This document shows, piece after piece, positions 1-7,214 of a stretch of 37,711 bases of DNA. Numbering within the stretch: the stretch's first letter is position 1; each line of letters begins with the position of its first letter. Under the pieces are notes generated by a model. The model was given only the letters and a program-made list of their open reading frames with translations, was not told where the DNA came from and made no database searches. This DNA comes from Candidatus Binatia bacterium. Lineage in GTDB: Bacteria; Desulfobacterota; Binatia; UBA1149; JAJCZL01. Made by a program: the position numbers and the translations under genes. The DNA is taken from assembly GCA_028278325.1 (NCBI GenBank), contig JANQEO010000162.1, forward strand, positions 1 to 37,711, read 5' to 3'.

Positions 1-149
1 TCTTTGCCCCCCTTGCCCGCCGCCGTCAGGCAGTCGTCGATGTTGTCGAGCGTGCCGCCGGTGATACAGGCCGCATCGGCGCTGCCGGACAGACAAAGAA
101 AGGTTGCCGCCGCAGCGACGCCGAAACTAAGCGCGGACTTGATCGTCAT
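1..149 (-). CDS. Partial gene: N-terminus of a small exported protein
   Basis: Read on the minus strand, the ATG at 149 opens a frame that runs off the window edge after 49 codons. Residues 1-27 form a typical signal peptide: MTIK, then a hydrophobic Ala/Leu-rich core, then a likely cleavage site after SADA. The visible mature part begins ACITGGTLDNIDDC and has two cysteines. A strong ribosome binding site (GGAGGGGG) lies about 5 bases before the ATG, and a sigma-70-like promoter lies further upstream. The gene is therefore probably transcribed on its own rather than from the frhB operon behind it. I do not recognise the family and the C-terminus is not visible. Export is supported; function is unknown. 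Confidence 0.7.
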   Translation of the reverse strand, partial: MTIKSALSFGVAAAATFLCLSGSADAACITGGTLDNIDDCLTAAGKGGK

Positions 150-224
150 GATTCCCCCTCCAGAACCTGAGGCCGCAATAGCAGCGGGGCGGACCACCGC
201 CCAAGTTAGATCCAGGTTAGAGCG

Positions 225-254
225 AAACTACTTTCCGTAGACAGGAAGTGTCAA
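225..254 (-). promoter_or_regulatory. Putative sigma-70 promoter of the leftmost exported-protein gene
   Basis: On the minus strand a perfect TTGACA box (249-254) is followed after 17 bases by GTAGTT (226-231), or after 18 bases by TAGTTT. It lies about 75 bases upstream of the ATG at 149. Position and spacing fit, but the -10 box is only moderate. Confidence 0.5.
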
Positions 255-262
255 GGACAAGT

Positions 263-307
263 GCCCCCGCATGGGGGGCGCGGCGGGCCTTTGGCCGAGA
301 GAAGGCC
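263..307 (-). terminator. Two adjacent hairpins after the frhB-like gene
   Basis: Downstream of the minus-strand stop at 324 are two inverted repeats: ggcctt/aaggcc (286-291 with 302-307) and gccccc/gggggc (263-268 with 274-279). Neither is followed by a T-run, so this is a possible rather than a classical intrinsic terminator. The next promoter lies immediately beyond it, which fits an operon boundary. Confidence 0.35.
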
Positions 308-323
308 GGAGCGGCGTGTCGAC

Positions 324-1520
324 TCAGGCCGGCGCGGCCGGGGGCATGAAATGCGGAGGCCTCACTGCCGGCAGCCCTGCCCGGCCCTCGGGCACACGCT
401 GATGCTGGCGGCGGGCCAGGCGTAGCAGCACCTTCAGCGAGTTCTCGAACTCCTGTATGGGCAGCACTTCGAGAAGCCCGGCCTCTATCAGTTCATCCAT
501 GGCCGCCTTCCCGGCATCCGTGCGGGTGATGGTGATCGTCCAGTCCATGGCGCCGACGCCGCCACAGGAGACGTCCGCCAGCTCTGCCGAAAAGTCCCCG
601 CAGTGGTCGCACTCGGGACGCGCATACTCCTGGGCTTCCTTCAGGCCGAGCTTCACCAGCTCTCCATCTTTCTTGTAGATCAGAACTTCGCCTTTGACGT
701 TGAACTTCTGGATCTCCTCCAGCGGTATCCCCATCTCGCCCTGGATCTTCTTGACCATCAGGCCCTCGAAGTCGAAGACCTCCGAGCACAGCAGACCGAT
801 GCGCAAGGCAACACGATCGACGGGATCCTTGAGGCTGCGAGTCTGACGCTCGACGATCTTGTCTTTCTTCTTCTCCGTCTGGATGAACCCCGTGTCACGC
901 AGGCTCCCCTTTCGAACCGGCGTGATCTGACAAGGCACCCCGACGAAAGCGACCTTCTCGCATCCTTTGTCGACGGCTTCCTGCAAAGCCAGGTCGTTGG
1001 GACAATAGGTGTACCAGGATCCCGCAGCCGCGATCGCCTCTTCTGGTGTAACGACGCACTTGGGCATGGGCGCGCAAGGCGTCGACTCGTCGGCGGCCGA
1101 GACCACGGCCCCGTCGAAACGCCCTGACTTCAAGCCGTGGACCAGTAGCGCGGTCACCACGCCGCCGTCCTGGCATACCTTCTTGATCTCGGGATCCTTG
1201 ACGCGGGCGACGTAGATTTCTTGATATCTACCGAAACCCCCGTCGTAGATCTTCCCTGTCTCGTTGCCGAAAACGGCATCGGCCAGATTGAACTCCCTGT
1301 CGCCTATGCGCGGGCACACCTGGGCGCAGACGTCGCAACCGATACCCTCGCTGATGCCGCAGTAGTCGAAGGCGGCCGAAGCCTTCGCCGTCTGCTTCGG
1401 CTTACTGTCGATGTACTCTATGACGTTGTGCGGGCACACGAGCACACAGGTGCCGCACTCGCAGCAGGACCCGAAGTCCACCACATCGTTCATCATTTCC
1501 TTGAAGCTTTTGTGGGCCAC
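324..1520 (-). CDS. Coenzyme F420 hydrogenase/dehydrogenase beta-subunit (FrhB) family iron-sulfur flavoprotein
   Basis: This 398-residue protein starts with an Fe-S segment: CCECGTCVLVCP (Cys19, 20, 22, 25, 29) and a second cluster CDVCAQVCP (Cys62, 65, 69). Then follow the FrhB N-terminal and C-terminal domains, with the typical CQDGGVVTALL, VGVPCQ and CDHCGDFSAELADVSCGG segments. Family members are FAD and Fe-S proteins that pass electrons between F420, ferredoxin or another donor and a partner enzyme. The real partner here is not shown by the neighbours. The start is GTG at 1520, with GGAG just upstream inside the end of apt and only three bases between the two genes, so translation is likely coupled. 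The last 30 or so residues are rich in Arg, Pro and Ala and look family-atypical. Family assignment is firm; substrate is unknown. Confidence 0.85.
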   Translation of the reverse strand: MAHKSFKEMMNDVVDFGSCCECGTCVLVCPHNVIEYIDSKPKQTAKASAAFDYCGISEGIGCDVCAQVCPRIGDREFNLADAVFGNETGKIYDGGFGRYQEIYVARVKDPEIKKVCQDGGVVTALLVHGLKSGRFDGAVVSAADESTPCAPMPKCVVTPEEAIAAAGSWYTYCPNDLALQEAVDKGCEKVAFVGVPCQITPVRKGSLRDTGFIQTEKKKDKIVERQTRSLKDPVDRVALRIGLLCSEVFDFEGLMVKKIQGEMGIPLEEIQKFNVKGEVLIYKKDGELVKLGLKEAQEYARPECDHCGDFSAELADVSCGGVGAMDWTITITRTDAGKAAMDELIEAGLLEVLPIQEFENSLKVLLRLARRQHQRVPEGRAGLPAVRPPHFMPPAAPA

Positions 1521-1523
1521 GCG

Positions 1524-2039
1524 CTACTCCGGATAACTGATCAGGGAATACGTATCGACCGGTGCGAGCTTCTCGGCACCGCCAAGGGCCGACAGCTCGA
1601 TCATGAACGCACACTCGACGACCTGAGCCCCAACCTTCTCCAGCAGGTTGACGGCAGCCTTGGCCGTTCCGCCGGTGGCCAGCAGATCGTCCACGAGAAC
1701 AACGGGGGCGCTTCGAGGGAGAGCGTCTGTATGTATCTCGAGGGCGTCGCTCCCGTATTCGAGTTGATACTCTACGGTGTGCGTGTCGTGAGGCAGCTTG
1801 CCCGGCTTGCGGATGATGGTGAGTCCCACGCCCAAGGCATAAGCCACAGGAGCTCCGAAGATGAACCCTCTCGATTCGATACCGACCACACCCTGTACTC
1901 GCCCGCGGTATCGCTGACAGACCTCGTCGACCACCCAGCGCAACGCATCCCCGTTCGACAACACCGGCGTGATGTCCTTGAACGCGATTCCCGGCTTCGG
2001 GAACCCGTCGATCGTCCTTATCAGTGATTTGATGTCCAT
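1524..2039 (-). CDS. apt: Adenine phosphoribosyltransferase
   Basis: Cytoplasmic purine-salvage enzyme that makes AMP from adenine and PRPP. The 171-residue length is normal for the family. The N-terminus (IRTIDGFPKPGIAFKDITP) is diagnostic, and the PRPP-binding loop VVLVDDLLATGGTA is intact. The GIESRGFIFGAPVAYALG segment is also typical of Apt. It lies between the M23 lipoprotein and the FrhB-like gene on the same strand, 43 bases after the former, so it is probably part of the surE operon. Confidence 0.97.
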   Translation of the reverse strand: MDIKSLIRTIDGFPKPGIAFKDITPVLSNGDALRWVVDEVCQRYRGRVQGVVGIESRGFIFGAPVAYALGVGLTIIRKPGKLPHDTHTVEYQLEYGSDALEIHTDALPRSAPVVLVDDLLATGGTAKAAVNLLEKVGAQVVECAFMIELSALGGAEKLAPVDTYSLISYPE

Positions 2040-2082
2040 GAGTCAGGCAAACGGCCGTCTACGCTGAGACGAGACCGATAGT

Positions 2083-2781
2083 CTAAGGCTTGGGCAGGTA
2101 ATACAAGGGATTGCGGGCGACGTTGTGTTTGCGAACCTCGAAGTGCAGGTGAGGTCCGGACGCGCGCCCGGTAGAGCCTACGGTTGCGATTCGCTGACCC
2201 CGACCGACGCGCACCCCTTTGCGCACCAGGTTCTTGTCATTGTGCGCGTATACCGTGGTCATGCCCGCTCCGTGCTCCACGATGACGACGTTGCCGTAGC
2301 CCGCCAGGCGGTCGCTAAAAATCGTGACACCGGCTCTTGCCGCGCGCACATCACTCCCTCGCCGGGCGGCGATGTCGATCCCGTCGTGATGGCGGTGCCC
2401 CCGGCCTCCGAACCCTGAGGTGACCCTGCCCGAAGCCGGCCACACAAACGCCCCGCCCGAGCCCGCCGTGACGGTGCGTGAAGAGGTGGGACGTGCCGGG
2501 TTCACCGAACGCGGCGTAATGACAGTCACCGGCAACTGCCGGTTTGCACCGGGGATGTAGAGCCGATCGCCGGCTTGTATTTCGTAGGGTGGATAGATCC
2601 GGTTGATCCGTCCGAGCCGCGAGTAAGGGACTCCGTAAGCCTTTCCGATCCGATAGAGGTTCTCGCCCTTACGCACCGTGTGCGTGATTCCCGTCGCGCA
2701 GCCGGCCGCGCCGACGAGCGCCCCGGCCACGGCAACGGCAACAAGAGCCCGCCTAGCTCTTGAGAAAGAAACTGAACGCAC
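2083..2781 (-). CDS. LysM plus M23 peptidase lipoprotein (NlpD/EnvC-like)
   Basis: The 232-residue protein has a lipoprotein signal: a hydrophobic stretch ending VGAAGC, with the lipidated Cys near residue 28. A single LysM domain follows (about residues 34-77, HTVRKGENLYRIGKAYGVP) and binds peptidoglycan. The C-terminal M23 domain keeps the metal and catalytic motifs HHDGID, YAHN and HLHFEVR, so it could be an active endopeptidase, unlike degenerate NlpD proteins. The start is GTG at 2781, inside the last 29 bases of the upstream membrane-protein gene; no later start would keep the signal peptide. Pairing with surE upstream recalls the surE-nlpD order of proteobacteria. It probably acts in cell-wall remodelling in the periplasm. 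Confidence 0.9.
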   Translation of the reverse strand: MRSVSFSRARRALVAVAVAGALVGAAGCATGITHTVRKGENLYRIGKAYGVPYSRLGRINRIYPPYEIQAGDRLYIPGANRQLPVTVITPRSVNPARPTSSRTVTAGSGGAFVWPASGRVTSGFGGRGHRHHDGIDIAARRGSDVRAARAGVTIFSDRLAGYGNVVIVEHGAGMTTVYAHNDKNLVRKGVRVGRGQRIATVGSTGRASGPHLHFEVRKHNVARNPLYYLPKP

Positions 2782-3229
2782 CGGCCCCGCTGAGCACCAC
2801 GGCGGAGACCACCGTGCCCGCTATGAGAACGCCGAATACCGACGCCACGATGTATTGATGGAAGGTGAATCCCAGCAGATAGGCTCCAAGCCCGCCCGAG
2901 TACACGCCCGACCCGGGCAGAGGGACACCTATGAACAAGGCCAGCCCCACCGTCCCGTACTTCTCTACGTAGGCATGCAGGCGCTCCTGCGTTCTCTCGA
3001 CAACCGTGTTGTAGAGGCGGTCGATCCACCCGATGTGAAGAAAGAGGTGAATCACCTTGTCCATGAAGAACCACACCATCGGCGCCAGCGCGATGTTGAC
3101 CGCCAGGCACAGTGCAATGGTGATAGTCGGTGACAGGGCCTGGTCGAGAAGCCCGTACGGAATCGATGCGCGCAACTCCAGGCCGGGAGCCAGCGTCAGG
3201 ATAACCAACCAGAACACAACCTTCGCCAC
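2753..3229 (-). CDS. Small multidrug-export-like membrane protein (COG2426 type)
   Basis: A 158-residue integral membrane protein with about four to five hydrophobic segments. The opening LVILTLAPGLELRASIPYGL and the later GLALFIGVPLPGSGVYSGGLGAYLLG are typical of the small multidrug export family (COG2426). That name is historical and the function is not well established. The start is GTG at 3229, 22 bases after the surE stop. Its 3' end overlaps the next gene by 29 bases. Family assignment rests on recognition of these Pro/Gly motifs. Confidence 0.8.
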   Translation of the reverse strand: MAKVVFWLVILTLAPGLELRASIPYGLLDQALSPTITIALCLAVNIALAPMVWFFMDKVIHLFLHIGWIDRLYNTVVERTQERLHAYVEKYGTVGLALFIGVPLPGSGVYSGGLGAYLLGFTFHQYIVASVFGVLIAGTVVSAVVLSGAGAFSFFLKS

Positions 3230-3251
3230 CGCCTACACTCCCCGCACGCTC

Positions 3252-3992
3252 TCAGGGCCACTGCAGCCCGAGTTCTTCTATGGCCGCTCTCGACTCGTAG
3301 TTGGTCAGGTCAAGGTGGAGCGGAGTCACCGAGATCAACCCTCTCTTGATCGCGGCAAAGTCGGTGCCCGGATCGTCTACGAAATCGAGTTCGTCGCCAC
3401 CGATCCAATAGTACTTACGGCCGCGAGGGTCGACCTTCTCGATGATGGCACTCTCGTAGCGACGCTTGCCCTGACGGGTGATCGCGTAGCCTGTCGCGCA
3501 CGCGTCTTCGGGGGCGTTCACGTTCAGCAGAGTGTCCGGAGGCAGAGGCCGGTCGCGCAGCTTGGCCACCAGCGCTCTGGCGAAATCGGCTATCTGATCA
3601 TAGTGGAAATCGGCGCGGCCGACCTGGGAAAAGGCAACCGCCGGCAGGCCCAGGAGGACGGCCTCCATCGCGGCCGAGACCGTTCCTGAGTAGGTGATGT
3701 CATCACCGAGGTTGGCTCCCTGGTTGATACCGGAAACTACCAGCCACGGCTTCTCCTCGAGCAACCCGTTCAAGGCCAGGTTGACGCAATCCGTGGGTGT
3801 GCCGTCGACGGCGTACCAGCCGTCCTTGACCTCGTCGGCGCGCAGCGGCCGGCCCAGGGTCAACGCGTGGCTGACCGCCGACCGCTCCCTGTCCGGCGCG
3901 ACGACGACCACACGGTCCATGGGTTCCAGCGCGCCGACCAAGCGAGCAAGGCCGGCCGACTGTATACCGTCATCGTTGGATGCCAGTATCAT
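3252..3992 (-). CDS. surE: 5'/3'-nucleotidase SurE
   Basis: Cytoplasmic metal-dependent phosphatase that acts on nucleoside 5'- and 3'-monophosphates. At 246 residues it is of normal length. The metal-binding N-terminus ILASNDDGIQSAG (Asp7-Asp8) and the SGINQGANLGDDITYSGTV motif carry the expected metal ligands. The start at 3992 fits the family, which begins M-x-I-L-x-x-NDDG. No strong ribosome binding site is seen; AAGGAA lies about 17 bases upstream. It is the first gene of a leftward set with the membrane protein, the LysM/M23 lipoprotein, apt and the FrhB-like gene. Confidence 0.96.
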   Translation of the reverse strand: MILASNDDGIQSAGLARLVGALEPMDRVVVVAPDRERSAVSHALTLGRPLRADEVKDGWYAVDGTPTDCVNLALNGLLEEKPWLVVSGINQGANLGDDITYSGTVSAAMEAVLLGLPAVAFSQVGRADFHYDQIADFARALVAKLRDRPLPPDTLLNVNAPEDACATGYAITRQGKRRYESAIIEKVDPRGRKYYWIGGDELDFVDDPGTDFAAIKRGLISVTPLHLDLTNYESRAAIEELGLQWP

Positions 3993-4121
3993 GGTATCCA
4001 GCGATGATTCCTTCTCGGGGGTAGGACGTCAAGCCGGCTCGGAGAGTCCCACGGCCGAGTGGGAAAAGTTCTGCGTCACGGTCAGTAAGCCGTAAGTTTT
4101 TCATGTAGCGCCTTAATTTCC

Positions 4122-4150
4122 TTGACAAGGCGGACGCCGGGCGGTTAGAG
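4122..4150 (+). promoter_or_regulatory. Sigma-70 promoter of the dodecin-like gene
   Basis: TTGACA (4122-4127) and TTAGAG (4145-4150) are separated by exactly 17 bases. The predicted start site near 4157 gives a leader of about 65 bases before the ATG at 4222. This is one of the clearest promoters in the window. Confidence 0.65.
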
Positions 4151-4221
4151 TCCGCCGACCTCCTGCACCTCGGGAAAACCCCTAGGTCGGAAGCGGGAGG
4201 CCGACAGGAGCACCTCAAGTA

Positions 4222-4425
4222 ATGGATGAGATTTCTTCGTCCGGCCCTGTCGAGGTAGTCGCCAAGTCTCCGAGCGGGATGGTGGATGCGGTCAGGCAGG
4301 CGTTGGCAGGAGCTGTCGCTGCACTCGGCACCCTGGAACGCTGTGATGCCACCCTCGTACCCCGGGTCGTCCACGACGGCGACGGCAAGCAATTCCAGAT
4401 CATGCTTTCGGTCACCAGACGCTGA
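4222..4425 (+). CDS. Dodecin-like small protein
   Basis: This 67-residue frame matches the dodecin layout: a beta strand (VEVVAKSPSG), one amphipathic helix (MVDAVRQALAGAVAALG), then two strands ending KQFQIMLSVTRR. Dodecins assemble into dodecameric shells that store flavins or coenzyme A. The flavin-stacking Trp of the archaeal and halobacterial forms is not visible, so ligand binding is uncertain. The gene has its own promoter (4122-4150), CAGGAG upstream of the ATG and a hairpin terminator after it, so it is a single-gene unit. Assignment is by pattern only; a generic small alpha/beta protein is the alternative. Confidence 0.6.
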   Translation: MDEISSSGPVEVVAKSPSGMVDAVRQALAGAVAALGTLERCDATLVPRVVHDGDGKQFQIMLSVTRR

Positions 4426-4515
4426 CCCGTCAGGCCAGCTCTCTCGAAAACCCTAGAACTTGCTCGAAGTCAGCTGCGGTAGGCTGAAGTTGTCGTAGCC
4501 GCGGCGGGTGAGCCA

Positions 4516-4556
4516 AGGGCGGGAGCCGCGATCGCGACACCCGCCCTCGCTTCTTT
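4516..4556 (+). terminator. Intrinsic terminator after the dodecin-like gene
   Basis: A perfect 8-bp stem (agggcggg at 4516-4523 with cccgccct at 4540-4547) closes a 16-base loop that itself holds the palindrome cgcgatcgcg. A T-rich stretch (cgcttcttta) follows. It ends the plus-strand unit just before the oppositely oriented tRNA-Pro. Confidence 0.6.
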
Positions 4557-4558
4557 AC

Positions 4559-4635
4559 TGGTCGGGGCGACTGGATTTGAACCAGCGACCACTCACACCC
4601 CAAGCGAGTGCGCTACCAGGCTGCGCCACGCCCCG
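4559..4635 (-). tRNA. tRNA-Pro (anticodon GGG)
   Basis: The minus-strand sequence folds as a complete cloverleaf: acceptor CGGGGCG/CGCCCCG, D-arm GCGC...GCGC, anticodon stem CTCGC/GTGAG with loop TTGGGGT (anticodon GGG), and T-arm with loop TTCAAAT. The discriminator is A and CCA is encoded (4559-4561). Confidence 0.95.
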
Positions 4636-4648
4636 TTGCTAGCTGGCG

Positions 4649-4677
4649 ACTCTAGCCACCGCGGCACGTTCGAGCAA
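4649..4677 (-). promoter_or_regulatory. Putative promoter of tRNA-Pro
   Basis: On the minus strand TTGCTC (4672-4677) and TAGAGT (4649-4654) are separated by 17 bases and end 13 bases before the mature 5' end of the tRNA. The -35 box is only partly consensus. Confidence 0.45.
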
Positions 4678-4696
4678 CTGGCTCGAAAGAGCAGAC

Positions 4697-6019
4697 CTAG
4701 AGGTCGTAACCGGTCTCTCCGTGCTCCGACAGGTCCAAGCCCTGACGCTCGTCCTCTTCGGTCACCCTCAACCCTACCGTAGCGTCAACCACGCGGGCGA
4801 TGATCATGGTCAAAACGAAGGAGTACACGACCGTAGCAACGATGCTGACGAACTGGATCCAAACCTGGTGGACGTTTCCACCCTCGATCAGGCCGGCGGT
4901 GCCGCCGACAGCCGAGGCCGCGAAGATCCCAGTGGCCAGAGCGCCCCACGCTCCCCCGACGCCGTGAACGCCGAAAGCATCCAGAGAGTCATCGTAGCCT
5001 AGACGGCCCTTGAGGATGACAGCCCCGTAACAGATCACTCCGACGACCGCGCCTATCGCCAGGCTGCCCTGCACGTCGACGAACCCGCAGGCCGGCGTTA
5101 TCGCTACCAGCCCGGCAACCGCGCCGGATGCGGCGCCCAGGGCGCTGGCCTTACCCCGATGCAATGCTTCGGCAATCGACCAGCTGACGGCGCCGGTAGC
5201 AGCCGCAATATGGGTGACTACGAAAGCGTTCGCGGCAACGGCATCAGCCGCCAGTTGGCTGCCGCCGTTGAAGCCGAACCAGCCGAACCACAGGATGCCC
5301 GCCCCTAGCAGCGTGTAACCCAGATTGTGGGGTTTCATGGGCGATTGCGGATAACCGATACGCCGGCCGACGACCATCGCCATGGCCAGCGCGGCGATAC
5401 CGGAGTTGATGTGAACCACCGTTCCGCCGGCGAAATCCAGGGCGTGAGAGTCGCCCCACAAGCCGCCCGAGCCGAGCCAGCCGCCGCCCCAGACCCAGTG
5501 ACAGATAGGATCATAGACGAGGGTGCCCCAAAGCAGGATAAAAACGACATAGCCCTTGAAGCGGATGCGTTCGGCGAAGGCGCCGCTGATCAGCGCGGGA
5601 GTGATGATCGCGAACATCCCCTGGAACACCATGAACACGCTATGAGGGATGGTCTGACCGTCTAGGGGCTCCATGCCCACCCCGTTCAAGAACAGATAGT
5701 CGAGCCCGCCCACGAACCAGTTGCCCTCGGCGAAGGAAAGCGAATAGCCGATGACGACCCATTGCACGGTCATGATCCCCATGGCGAAGAAGCTGTGCAT
5801 GATGGTGGACAGCACGTTCTTCGACCTCACCAAGCCGCCGTAGAACAGCGCGAGTCCGGGGGTCATGAACAAGACCAGAGCCGACGAGACCAGCATCCAG
5901 CTGGTGTCACCGGTATCGATGGCGGGTCCGTCTTGTGCCGCGGCAACCGCGGGCAGGCACGCGGCGACAAAGAGATGCGTCAACGACAGGATGGCTGCTG
6001 TGCGAAAGATTCGAAGCAT
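4697..6019 (-). CDS. amt: Ammonium transporter (Amt family)
   Basis: A 440-residue inner-membrane channel for ammonium with about 11 membrane helices after an N-terminal signal peptide (ending PAVAAAQ). The family signature DFAGGTVVHINSG supplies the first pore histidine and FGVHGVGGAWGALATG the second, so the twin-His pore is intact. The start is ATG at 6019, preceded by the strong site GGAGGAGGGG; the open frame continues 47 codons upstream but has no support there. A sigma-54 promoter at 6131-6146 implies nitrogen-limitation control through an NtrC-type activator. No glnK/glnB gene, the usual partner, is next to it. Confidence 0.95.
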   Translation of the reverse strand: MLRIFRTAAILSLTHLFVAACLPAVAAAQDGPAIDTGDTSWMLVSSALVLFMTPGLALFYGGLVRSKNVLSTIMHSFFAMGIMTVQWVVIGYSLSFAEGNWFVGGLDYLFLNGVGMEPLDGQTIPHSVFMVFQGMFAIITPALISGAFAERIRFKGYVVFILLWGTLVYDPICHWVWGGGWLGSGGLWGDSHALDFAGGTVVHINSGIAALAMAMVVGRRIGYPQSPMKPHNLGYTLLGAGILWFGWFGFNGGSQLAADAVAANAFVVTHIAAATGAVSWSIAEALHRGKASALGAASGAVAGLVAITPACGFVDVQGSLAIGAVVGVICYGAVILKGRLGYDDSLDAFGVHGVGGAWGALATGIFAASAVGGTAGLIEGGNVHQVWIQFVSIVATVVYSFVLTMIIARVVDATVGLRVTEEDERQGLDLSEHGETGYDL

Positions 6020-6130
6020 TGTCCCCTCCTCCGGGATGTCCCCGGCGCTTGCGGCAACCGCTGCCTCTGCGAGCGGCGCATGACTCCCACAAGAGCGTCG
6101 CTCGGGCGGTAAACCGTCTCGCAACGACAA

Positions 6131-6146
6131 AGCAACCGCCATGCCA
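6131..6146 (-). promoter_or_regulatory. Sigma-54 (-24/-12) promoter of amt
   Basis: The minus strand reads TGGCAT-GGCGG-TTGCT, one base off the consensus TGGCAC-N5-TTGCW, with correct spacing between the invariant GG and GC. It lies about 110 bases upstream of the amt start codon. The expected start site is near 6120. Established knowledge: amt genes are often RpoN/NtrC dependent. Confidence 0.7.
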
Positions 6147-6424
6147 CCGCAGAAACGCACGGAGCGGGGGCTTTTCGACCTTTCCGCGCTCGGAAACGGT
6201 GGTCGGCTCGCTCAATGTCGAGGCAATGCCCTCTCAGTAAGCAACCGTTGTGCTCAGTAACAGGCCATTCGGCCTGTTTTGCGGTTACGCACATAGCGGT
6301 GGCAGCGCGCCTACCTGCGCGTGCACAAACGTAGCAATGGACCGGGCGCGCCCCGCGCCCGGCCTCAGCTCACCGGTCGTATCCTTCGGTTTTACAAGGC
6401 TTTTTGCGGAACACGGCCGGTGGC
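6147..6424. other. Intergenic region upstream of amt and of the hypothetical gene at 6425
   Basis: Divergent upstream region of 278 bases. It should hold the activator sites for amt. I could not pick out a clear NtrC site; cgcgtgcac near 6316-6324 is only suggestive. A second, poorer sigma-54-like element (GAGCAC-N5-TTGC, minus strand, around 6240-6256) lacks the invariant GG. Together with 6020-6146 this is about 400 bases without a credible gene. Confidence 0.4.
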
Positions 6425-6829
6425 ATGGCTGCTGCACAACGCCCCGCCATGCACGACGGACTTCGTCGAGAGGACCTAGGACTGCTCGCTCAGGAGCCTG
6501 GGGGCGGTTCCAAGGCAACCGGTCTGGCGCCCGGCGAGCGGGCGCTGATGCTGGCCGTCCTCGAGGACGGAATCCGCTGCTTCCTCGGTATGGTCCACTA
6601 TGACCGCACCAACCCGCAGATCCTGGCTCGTCAGGCCGAATACTGGCTGCGCCTGGACGACTGGGAGTCTCCGTTCTCGTTCAACAATATCTGCGAGGCG
6701 CTGGGGCTGGACTTCGCAGTGACACGCGCAACGATCCTGGGCTGGCAGAACGCTTCCAAGGAAGTCCTCGAAAGCCACATCCGCCTGCTTCACATCGAAG
6801 CGGCAGGCAACGGCCGCACCGGCGGCTGA
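6425..6829 (+). CDS. Conserved-looking hypothetical protein, 134 residues
   Basis: The only plus-strand frame here with protein-like composition. Residues from about 40 on (ERALMLAVLEDGIRCFLGMV...) form helices and are followed by a region rich in Trp and aromatic residues. The C-terminal third (NICEALGLDF, then ATILGWQ) resembles a small helix-turn-helix. I recall similar short proteins of unknown function in Deltaproteobacteria, but I do not assign a family. The start is uncertain: ATG at 6425 or at 6449, and neither has a good ribosome binding site. Its stop lies one base from the stop of the convergent merR gene. Confidence 0.6.
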   Translation: MAAAQRPAMHDGLRREDLGLLAQEPGGGSKATGLAPGERALMLAVLEDGIRCFLGMVHYDRTNPQILARQAEYWLRLDDWESPFSFNNICEALGLDFAVTRATILGWQNASKEVLESHIRLLHIEAAGNGRTGG

Positions 6830-6830
6830 G

Positions 6831-7178
6831 CTAATCCAACTTGGAGCGCAGGTCCAGTAGGCTGTCGCGTATCTCACGGAGTTGCTGGAGCTGGTGACTG
6901 GGAGTCTTCGTCTCCCGTTGCTCGGAGCTTTCCGCCTTCAGTTGCCGCCGCGCACCCTCGATCGTGAAGCGTTCGTTGTGGAGGAGCTGCTTGATCCTCA
7001 TCAAGGTCTCCACGTCCTTTCGACGATAGAGCCTGTGCTTTGACTTGGTCTTGCCAGGCTTCAGGAAACTGAATTCCGTTTCCCAGTAGCGAAGCACGTA
7101 GGGCTTTACGCCGACGATCTTCGCGACTTCTCCAATCTTGAAGTACAGTTTGTCAGATGGGAGTTGCTCATCTCGCAT
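6831..7178 (-). CDS. MerR-family transcriptional regulator
   Basis: The 115-residue protein has a MerR winged helix at about residues 8-75: [22 protein letters not shown], then the wing [22 protein letters not shown] short coiled-coil-like C-terminus follows and there is no effector-binding domain or metal-binding Cys, so the ligand is not predictable. The start at 7178 has a strong site (AAAGGAGG). It follows ihfA by 36 bases and is the last gene of the pheST-ihfA run, a conserved position in deltaproteobacterial genomes. The target is unknown. Confidence 0.9.
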   Translation of the reverse strand: MRDEQLPSDKLYFKIGEVAKIVGVKPYVLRYWETEFSFLKPGKTKSKHRLYRRKDVETLMRIKQLLHNERFTIEGARRQLKAESSEQRETKTPSHQLQQLREIRDSLLDLRSKLD

Positions 7179-7214
7179 GAGCTGCCTCCTTTACGCTCTG
7201 GTTGAGCCGCTCGG

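Noticed and set aside
1221..2027. A 268-codon plus-strand frame over frhB and apt
   Set aside because: It spans the antisense of two clear genes and has no recognisable motif.
6020..6160. An N-terminal extension of Amt by 47 residues
   Set aside because: The strong ribosome binding site and signal peptide both point to ATG 6019, and the sigma-54 promoter lies within the extension.
6240..6256. A second sigma-54-like site upstream of amt
   Set aside because: The invariant GG of the -24 box is missing (GAGCAC).
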